A stretch of DNA of 12,903 nucleotides from 39-52-133 sp036523795. GTDB lineage: Bacteria > Pseudomonadota > Gammaproteobacteria > Burkholderiales > Gallionellaceae. Positions 1-5,007 of this stretch are shown piece after piece (within the stretch, counting starts at the first letter, position 1; every line of letters begins with the position of its first letter). Location of the stretch: assembly GCA_036523795.1 (NCBI GenBank), contig DATDDN010000124.1, forward strand, positions 1 to 12,903. The letters run 5' to 3'. The position numbers and the translations under genes are program-made. A model generated the notes under the pieces. The model made no database searches. It saw nothing but the letters and a program-made list of their open reading frames with translations, and was not told where the DNA came from.

Positions 1-1
1 C

Positions 2-100
2 CACTGCCCGCACTGCAACGCGCCGCTGGCCGGGCGTTTCAGCAAGTTCAACGAGTCCTTCGGACGCCAGCGCATCCCGGTCACCATCCAGCACAGATAG
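2..100 (+). CDS. 3' end of a protein with a CPxC zinc-ribbon-like motif (partial)
   Basis: Only the last 32 codons are in the window; the frame is open from base 2 to a TAG at 98-100. The visible peptide starts HCPHCNAPL, a CxxC knuckle typical of zinc ribbons and other small metal-binding modules, and ends in a basic tail (GRQRIPVTIQHR). The stop lies 11 nt before the hydrolase ATG at 112, and that hydrolase's AGGAG is in the gap, so the two genes are probably cotranscribed. The family cannot be identified from this fragment, and a metal-binding role is inferred from the cysteine spacing alone. Confidence 0.5.
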   Translation, partial: HCPHCNAPLAGRFSKFNESFGRQRIPVTIQHR

Positions 101-111
101 AGGAGCGAGCC

Positions 112-765
112 ATGATCACCCAGCCAGCTTTCCCGGTGCGGATACCCGCCGACTCGGTGCTGCTGGAGGGTGATCTCACGCTGCCCCTGAATCCGCTGGG
201 CGTGGTGCTGTTTGCCCACGGCAGCGGCAGCAGTCGCCACAGTCCGCGCAACACCTATGTCGCCGGAATCTTGCAGCAGTCCGGCATCGCCACACTGCTG
301 TTCGACCTGCTCACGCGCGAAGAAGACCTCGATTACGCCACCCGCTTCGATATCCCCCTGCTCACCCGGCGCCTGCTCGCCGCGACAGCCTGGATCAGGC
401 AGTCACCGCAGGCAAACGCGCTGAAGATCGGCTATTTCGGCGCCAGCACCGGAGCTGCGGCTGCGCTGCAGGCTGCGGCCGCCGACCCCGCCATCGCGGC
501 CGTCGTGTCGCGCGGCGGCCGCCCCGACCTCGCCGGCGAAAGCGCATTGCAGCGCGTGCAATCGCCCACCCTGCTGATCGTGGGGGGCGATGACTACGGC
601 GTGATCGAATTGAACGAACAGGCTCGTGCGCTGATGCGATGCGAGAAAAAACTGGAGCTGGTGCCGCGCGCCACCCACCTGTTCGAAGAACCGGGCACGC
701 TGGAACAGGCGGCGCGGCTGGCGGCACGCTGGTTTGTGCAGCATCTGGGAACGCAGCAGGCGTAG
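112..765 (+). CDS. Alpha/beta hydrolase, dienelactone hydrolase-like
   Basis: A 217-residue single-domain alpha/beta hydrolase, probably cytoplasmic because no signal peptide is visible. The N-terminal strand leads to an oxyanion-type HGSGSS segment (residues 36-41). The nucleophile elbow GASTG places the catalytic Ser at 112. Asp160 or Asp161, after the strand LLIVGG, and His189 (ATHLF) complete a plausible triad. The start is supported by AGGAG 7 nt upstream. The segment HGSGSSRHSPRN followed by LLFDLLTREE resembles the hydrolase half of known phosphoribosyltransferase-hydrolase fusion proteins. A stand-alone phosphoribosyltransferase gene faces this one from the other side. The substrate is unknown: dienelactone hydrolase names the fold, not a demonstrated reaction. 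Confidence 0.88.
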   Translation: MITQPAFPVRIPADSVLLEGDLTLPLNPLGVVLFAHGSGSSRHSPRNTYVAGILQQSGIATLLFDLLTREEDLDYATRFDIPLLTRRLLAATAWIRQSPQANALKIGYFGASTGAAAALQAAAADPAIAAVVSRGGRPDLAGESALQRVQSPTLLIVGGDDYGVIELNEQARALMRCEKKLELVPRATHLFEEPGTLEQAARLAARWFVQHLGTQQA

Positions 766-792
766 ATACCGATTCACTGCAAAGAGGTTCTT

Positions 793-813
793 GCCCCCTG
801 CGGGGTAAGGGGC
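793..813. other. Weak GC hairpin between convergent genes
   Basis: GCCCC (793-797) can pair with GGGGC (809-813) across an 11-nt loop, in the 60-bp gap between the converging hydrolase and phosphoribosyltransferase genes. A larger inverted pair AAAGAG (781-786) / CTCTTT (830-835) encloses it. Neither strand has a U-tract after the stem, so this is at best a weak or factor-dependent terminator. Confidence 0.25.
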
Positions 814-825
814 TGATCTCTGCAG

Positions 826-1452
826 CTAGCTCTTTGGCTTCAACAGCGCCACCACTTCCTCGTCTTCCACCTGCGTGAACTCGCGGTAGAACTGCCCCAC
901 CGCATAGAACTCCTCCGGCGCGTACAGGCACACCACTTCGTCGGCATAGGCGCGCACTTTGTCCAGCGTGTCTGGCGGCGCCACCGGCACCGCACAGATC
1001 AGTCTGGCCGGCTTCCTGGCGCGCAGCGCGTGCAGCGCTGCGATCATGGTGGAGCCGGTGGCGAGGCCGTCATCCACCACGATAACGATGCGCCCGGCCG
1101 GATCGAGCGGCGGGCGGATGGGCGTGTATTGCGCACGCCGTTCGCGCATCACCTGCAGCTGGTGTTCCTTTTCGGCAGCAAGGTAGCCGTCGCTTGCCAT
1201 GCGCCAGGCGTGGTCGCCCAGGTAGACCCAGCCCGACTCGTCCACCGAGCCCAGCGCCAGCTCGGGGTTACCGGGCGCGCGCAGCTTGCGCACCAGCACC
1301 ACGTCCACCTCGCCCTGCAGCGCCGCGGCAATCTGCTTGGCCATGGGCACCGCGCCGCGCGGGATGGCCAGCACCAGCGGGTTTTTCCCCTGATAGGCGC
1401 GCAATTCCTCGGCCAGGCGGCGCGCGGCATCGTCTCGATTCTGGAATAGCAT
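826..1452 (-). CDS. Phosphoribosyltransferase family protein
   Basis: A 208-residue type I phosphoribosyltransferase-fold protein. The PRPP-binding loop is VDDGLATGST (residues 126-135), with acidic residues and a small-residue loop in the classic arrangement. An N-terminal IPRGAVPMA segment and VRKLRAPGNPELALG are typical of a family often annotated only as putative phosphoribosyltransferase. I chose the ATG at 1452 because GAGGAGG lies about 7 nt upstream; a 15-residue longer version starting at 1497 has no such support. The family also occurs fused N-terminally to a dienelactone-hydrolase-like domain, and here that domain is the separate convergent gene to the left. The base or acceptor substrate is unknown, and a classical salvage role should not be assumed. 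Confidence 0.88.
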   Translation of the reverse strand: MLFQNRDDAARRLAEELRAYQGKNPLVLAIPRGAVPMAKQIAAALQGEVDVVLVRKLRAPGNPELALGSVDESGWVYLGDHAWRMASDGYLAAEKEHQLQVMRERRAQYTPIRPPLDPAGRIVIVVDDGLATGSTMIAALHALRARKPARLICAVPVAPPDTLDKVRAYADEVVCLYAPEEFYAVGQFYREFTQVEDEEVVALLKPKS

Positions 1453-1483
1453 GGCTCGCCCTCCTCGCAGATGGTTGGGAATT

Positions 1484-1489
1484 ACTATA
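1484..1489 (-). promoter_or_regulatory. Possible -10 box for the phosphoribosyltransferase gene
   Basis: Read on the minus strand this is TATAGT, 31 nt upstream of the chosen start at 1452. No good -35 hexamer is visible at the expected distance. Support is position and a near-consensus -10 only. Confidence 0.3.
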
Positions 1490-1540
1490 CGCCGCATTCC
1501 CGCGTTTTACCCCTGCGGGCGCAAGCTGCCCCGCTCGCGG

Positions 1541-1546
1541 TATAAT
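1541..1546 (+). promoter_or_regulatory. Probable -10 box of acnA
   Basis: A perfect TATAAT hexamer lies 48 nt upstream of the acnA ATG in the divergent spacer, giving an expected 5' leader of about 40 nt. No convincing -35 hexamer is seen 16-18 bp upstream, so an activator or another sigma contact may be needed. The surrounding spacer is GC-rich, which makes the AT-rich box stand out. Confidence 0.45.
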
Positions 1547-1594
1547 TGCGCCTTTCGCTTTTCCAATACCCATCGTTGCCCCGGAGCCATCGCC

Positions 1595-4288
1595 ATGTCG
1601 CACAACCTGTTCAACTCCCGCCAGACCTTCAAACTCGCCAGCGGCAAGCAAGGCACGCTGTATTCGCTGCCCGCACTGGAAGCTGCCAATATCGGCAAAA
1701 TTTCGCGCCTGCCGGTTTCCATCCGCATCGTGCTGGAGTCTGTCTTGCGCAACTGCGACGGCAAGAAGGTGAGCGAACAGCATGTGCGCGAGCTGGCCAA
1801 CTGGAAGGCTAATGCAACCAGGTCTGAAGAAATCCCCTTCGTGGTGGCGCGCATCGTGCTGCAGGACTTCACGGGCGTGCCGCTGCTGGCCGACCTCGCC
1901 GCCATGCGCGACGCCGCCGCCAAACAGGGCAAAGACCCCAAGGTGATCGAGCCGCTGGTGCCGGTGAACCTGGTGGTGGACCACTCGGTGCAGGTGGACT
2001 ACTACAACCGCCCGGACGCGCTGAAGCTCAACATGGAACTGGAATTCGAGCGCAACACCGAGCGCTACCGCTTCATGAAGTGGGGCATGCAGGCATTCGA
2101 CACCTTCAAGGTGGTGCCGCCCGGCATTGGCATCGTGCACCAGGTGAACCTGGAATACCTGGCACGCGGCGTGCAGCACAAGAATGACGTGTACTACCCC
2201 GACACCCTGGTGGGCACCGACAGCCACACCACCATGATCAACGGCATCGGCGTGGTGGGCTGGGGCGTGGGCGGCATCGAGGCGGAAGCCGGCATGCTGG
2301 GTCAGCCGGTGTACTTCCTCACTCCGGACGTGGTGGGCGTGAACCTGAAGGGCAAGCTGAAGGAAGGCGTCACCGCCACCGACCTGGTGCTCACCGTCAC
2401 CGAACTCTTGCGCCGCCAGAAAGTGGTGGGCAAGTTCGTCGAGTTCTTCGGCGAAGGCACCGCCGCACTGACCCTGCCGGACCGCGCCACCATCGCCAAC
2501 ATGGCCCCGGAATACGGCGCCACCATGGGCTTCTTCCCGGTGGATGACGTGACCGTGCAGTTCATGAAAAACACCGGCCGCACCGCCGAGGAAGTGGATG
2601 CCTTTTCTGCCTACTTCAAGGCGCAGAACCTGTTCGGCATCCCCAAGGCCGGCGACATCGACTACAGCGCCGTGGTGGAGCTGGACTTGAGCAGCATCGA
2701 GCCTTCCCTGTCCGGCCCCAAGCGCCCGCAGGACCGCATCGCACTGTCGAAGATGAAGGAAACCTTCAACACCCTGTTCTCCAAGCCCATCGCCGAGAAC
2801 GGCTTCAACCAGCCGGCCGACAAGCTGAACACCCGCTACGCCACCGGCAAGGATGATCTGAAAATCGGCAACGGCGACGTGCTGATCGCCGCCATCACCA
2901 GCTGCACCAACACCTCCAACCCCGGCGTGCTGCTGGCCGCCGGCCTGCTGGCCAAGAAGGCGGTGGCCAAGGGCCTGAGCGTGGCGCCGCACATCAAGAC
3001 CTCGCTCGCCCCGGGATCGCGCGTGGTGACCGAATACCTCACCAACGCCGGCCTGCTGGAGCCGCTGGCCCAGCTGGGCTTCTCCGTCGCTGCCTACGGC
3101 TGCACCACCTGCATCGGCAATGCCGGCCCGCTGCGCGAGGACATCGACAAGACCATCACCGACAACAACCTGATCGCTGCGGCCGTGCTCTCCGGCAACC
3201 GCAACTTCGAGGCGCGCATCCATCCCAACATCAAGGCCAACTTCCTGGCTAGCCCTCCATTAGTTGTGGCCTACGCCATCGCCGGAAAGTCCAACATCGA
3301 CCTCAGCACCGAGCCGCTGGGCGTGGGCCGCGACGGCCAGCCGGTGTACCTGAAGGACATCTGGCCCAACAGCAATGAAGTGGCCACCATGATGAAATTC
3401 GCCGCCGATCCGGCGGTGTACCAGAAGCTGTATGGCGATCTCACCAAGGACCTGCCGCTGTGGAACGCCGTGCCCGCGCCCACCGGCAACCAGTACCAGT
3501 GGGATGACTCCACCTACATCGCCAAGCCGCCGTTCTTCGACGCCGCTGTGCCCAAGATCGGCGACATCAAGGCCGCCCGCGCACTGGCGCTGCTGGGCGA
3601 TTCCGTCACCACCGACCACATCAGCCCGGCCGGCAGCTTCAAGCCCACCACCCCGGCAGGCCAGTACCTGCAGGGCAAGGGCGTGGCGGTGAAGGACTTC
3701 AACAGCTACGGCGCACGCCGCGGCAACCACGAGGTGATGATGCGCGGAACCTTCGCCAACGTGCGCATCAAGAACCTGATGCTGCCGCCGAATGCGGACG
3801 GCTCGCGCATCGAAGGCGGCTACACTCTGTACAACGGCGAGCAGATGTCGATCTACGACGCCGCGATGAAGCACATCGCTGCCGGCACCCCCACCGTGAT
3901 CTTCGCAGGCGAAGAGTACGGCACCGGCTCCAGCCGCGACTGGGCCGCCAAGGGCACCCAGCTGCTGGGCGTGAAGGCGGTGATTGCCAAGAGCTACGAG
4001 CGCATCCACCGCAGCAACCTGGTGGGCATGGGCGTGCTGCCGCTGCAGTTCAAGGGCAGCGACAACCTCGCCGCACTCAACCTGACCGGCGAGGAAAGCT
4101 TCGACATCAGCGGCCTCAACGGCGAGATCAAGCCGCAACAGGACGTGACCCTCACCATTCACCGCCGCGACGGCAGCAAAGAGAACGTCACCCTGCTGCT
4201 GCGCATCGATACCCCGATCGAAGTGGACTACTACCGCAACGGCGGCATCCTGCCCTTCGTGCTGAAGGAGCTGGTAGCCAAGGCGTAA
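1595..4288 (+). CDS. acnA: Aconitate hydratase A
   Basis: An 897-residue aconitase of the AcnA/IRP1 type. It interconverts citrate and isocitrate through cis-aconitate in the TCA and glyoxylate cycles, in the cytoplasm. The [4Fe-4S] ligands are Cys437 (SCTNTSNP) and Cys503/Cys506 (YGCTTCIGNAGPL). The substrate loop DSHTTMINGIG is in the N-terminal half. The C-terminal swivel domain contains GTGSSRDWAAKG (776-787) and SYERIHRSNLVGMG. Length and cysteine positions match full-length family members, so the gene looks intact. The ATG at 1595 is preceded by GGAG at a spacing of 8 nt; the frame is open further upstream, but that sequence includes the promoter. It appears monocistronic, with its own promoter and terminator. 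The neighbours are not TCA genes. Confidence 0.97.
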   Translation: MSHNLFNSRQTFKLASGKQGTLYSLPALEAANIGKISRLPVSIRIVLESVLRNCDGKKVSEQHVRELANWKANATRSEEIPFVVARIVLQDFTGVPLLADLAAMRDAAAKQGKDPKVIEPLVPVNLVVDHSVQVDYYNRPDALKLNMELEFERNTERYRFMKWGMQAFDTFKVVPPGIGIVHQVNLEYLARGVQHKNDVYYPDTLVGTDSHTTMINGIGVVGWGVGGIEAEAGMLGQPVYFLTPDVVGVNLKGKLKEGVTATDLVLTVTELLRRQKVVGKFVEFFGEGTAALTLPDRATIANMAPEYGATMGFFPVDDVTVQFMKNTGRTAEEVDAFSAYFKAQNLFGIPKAGDIDYSAVVELDLSSIEPSLSGPKRPQDRIALSKMKETFNTLFSKPIAENGFNQPADKLNTRYATGKDDLKIGNGDVLIAAITSCTNTSNPGVLLAAGLLAKKAVAKGLSVAPHIKTSLAPGSRVVTEYLTNAGLLEPLAQLGFSVAAYGCTTCIGNAGPLREDIDKTITDNNLIAAAVLSGNRNFEARIHPNIKANFLASPPLVVAYAIAGKSNIDLSTEPLGVGRDGQPVYLKDIWPNSNEVATMMKFAADPAVYQKLYGDLTKDLPLWNAVPAPTGNQYQWDDSTYIAKPPFFDAAVPKIGDIKAARALALLGDSVTTDHISPAGSFKPTTPAGQYLQGKGVAVKDFNSYGARRGNHEVMMRGTFANVRIKNLMLPPNADGSRIEGGYTLYNGEQMSIYDAAMKHIAAGTPTVIFAGEEYGTGSSRDWAAKGTQLLGVKAVIAKSYERIHRSNLVGMGVLPLQFKGSDNLAALNLTGEESFDISGLNGEIKPQQDVTLTIHRRDGSKENVTLLLRIDTPIEVDYYRNGGILPFVLKELVAKA

Positions 4289-4317
4289 GCGGCTGGTTCA
4301 GTGAGGTGGAAAAACAG

Positions 4318-4346
4318 GAAGCCCGCGGATGCGGGCTTCTTTGTTT
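4318..4346 (+). terminator. Rho-independent terminator of acnA
   Basis: A perfect 9-bp stem GAAGCCCGC / GCGGGCTTC closes a GGAT tetraloop and is followed by TTTGTTT. It sits 29 nt after the acnA stop codon, exactly where the transcript should end. Confidence 0.92.
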
Positions 4347-4530
4347 GGGGCGGCTATTCGGCCGTTGCGGACAATTTCGGCAATCTGTTGGTACGACCGC
4401 TTAGCACCGGGGTGCGGACTTATGTCTTCACCTCATCCTTAACAGTTGTTAGTGACTCTCCAGTCATTGGCATGCCAAAATATAATTAAAAAAACCAGTC
4501 AATTCCACACCTCACTTTTACATGCCAGTA
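4347..4530. other. AT-enriched spacer at the left edge of the accessory islet
   Basis: No gene is supported here. The sequence becomes more AT-rich than acnA and contains TATAAT (4481-4486) directly followed by a run of seven A's (4488-4494). No -35 box is clear, so a promoter call would be weak. The region leads into the reverse transcriptase remnant, and its 3' part may include sequence left by that element. Confidence 0.4.
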
Positions 4531-4955
4531 GTCCGGATAAGCCTCCTCGAACTGGATCTGAACCTGAGCCGGCGCAAGGGTGTGCGCTATGTACGCTTCA
4601 TGGACTGATACTCGCCCGCACGCGCTGGCAACTGAAGCGCGCGGTAGCGGAAATGAACCGTTGGTTCGGTGAGGCCGGATTGGCGCAGCACCCGGATAAG
4701 ACCTTCATCGGGCGCATCGGGCGGGGATTCGATTGGCTGGGTTACCAGTTCTGTGCGAAAGGACTGCCCGGTGTTTCCGCAAAATCCATCGAACGATTTG
4801 CAGCAAAACTCCGCCGACTTTTGGAGCAGACCCGACTCAGCGGCTCCTCGAATGAGGAGCGCCAGCGTCGGGTGGCGGAGTACATCAGGCGATGGCAGAG
4901 CGCGACTATCTGCCCCCGTGGGGGTGCGGAGCACTCTATTGGGAAGTCGAACTAG
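4531..4955 (+). pseudogene. Reverse transcriptase remnant (group II intron/retron-type RT), frameshifted and truncated
   Basis: The 3' half of a reverse transcriptase gene. An upstream frame (to 4605) reads SRRKGVRYVRFMD and then hits TGA at 4606; translation continues in another frame as ILARTRWQLKRAV, then AQHPDKTFIGRIGRGFDWLGYQF, a strong signature of bacterial RT thumb-side sequence. The catalytic box should read FMDD followed by a hydrophobic residue. Here only the first Asp remains, and the gap fits a short deletion (about 7 nt) that removes the second Asp and shifts the frame. The palm and finger motifs upstream are missing, and the C-terminus decays after EYIRRWQS into a GC palindrome at about 4911-4925. 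No protein with RT activity can come from this. It marks a past mobile-element insertion beside the secretion genes. The exact RT class is uncertain. Confidence 0.8.
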
Positions 4956-5007
4956 ACCATTAAGCGGTTCGCCAACGAATGCCGCCCAATTCAACTTCCC
5001 TATTTTT
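4941..5007 (+). terminator. Nested hairpin with T-tract at the RT remnant/tpsA boundary
   Basis: Left arm GGGAAGTCGAACT (4941-4953) pairs with AATTCAACTTCCC (4988-5000) at 11 of 13 positions. Inside it, GCGGTTCG (4964-4971) pairs with CGAA and CCGC (4976-4985), with loop CCAA and a 2-nt bulge. TATTTTT follows at 5001-5007, so on the plus strand it has the shape of an intrinsic terminator that would stop readthrough into the tpsA antisense strand. The right arm touches the tpsA stop codon, so on the minus strand the same structure would cap the 3' end of tpsA mRNA, though without a U-tract. Confidence 0.45.

Noticed and set aside
1268..3223. A 651-codon open frame antisense to acnA and overlapping the phosphoribosyltransferase gene
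   Set aside because: It is His/Val/Gly/Ala-rich low-complexity translation, typical of the reverse strand of a GC-rich gene. It lies opposite a certain aconitase gene and has no recognisable domain.
3260..4162. A 300-codon open frame antisense to the 3' half of acnA
   Set aside because: Same composition artefact (long runs of His, Ala, Val and Gly); acnA in the other strand explains the DNA completely.
1595..4288. AcnA as an RNA-binding regulator because its Cys numbering matches IRP1
   Set aside because: The cysteine spacing is shared by the whole AcnA/IRP1 family and says nothing by itself about RNA binding here.
4446..4600. The ATG-initiated upstream extension of the reverse transcriptase frame
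   Set aside because: The first 50 or so codons in that frame have no RT similarity; true RT sequence before 4606 is in a different frame. The extension is a chance open stretch, not a gene start.
4908..4926. GC palindrome as a terminator for tpsA or the RT remnant
   Set aside because: The CCCC/GGGG stem is short and has no U-tract on either strand.
4941..5000. Integron attC site
   Set aside because: The folded, bulged structure is reminiscent of one, but the terminal core motifs (RYYYAAC and GTTRRRY) are not at the expected ends, and no integrase or cassette array is present.
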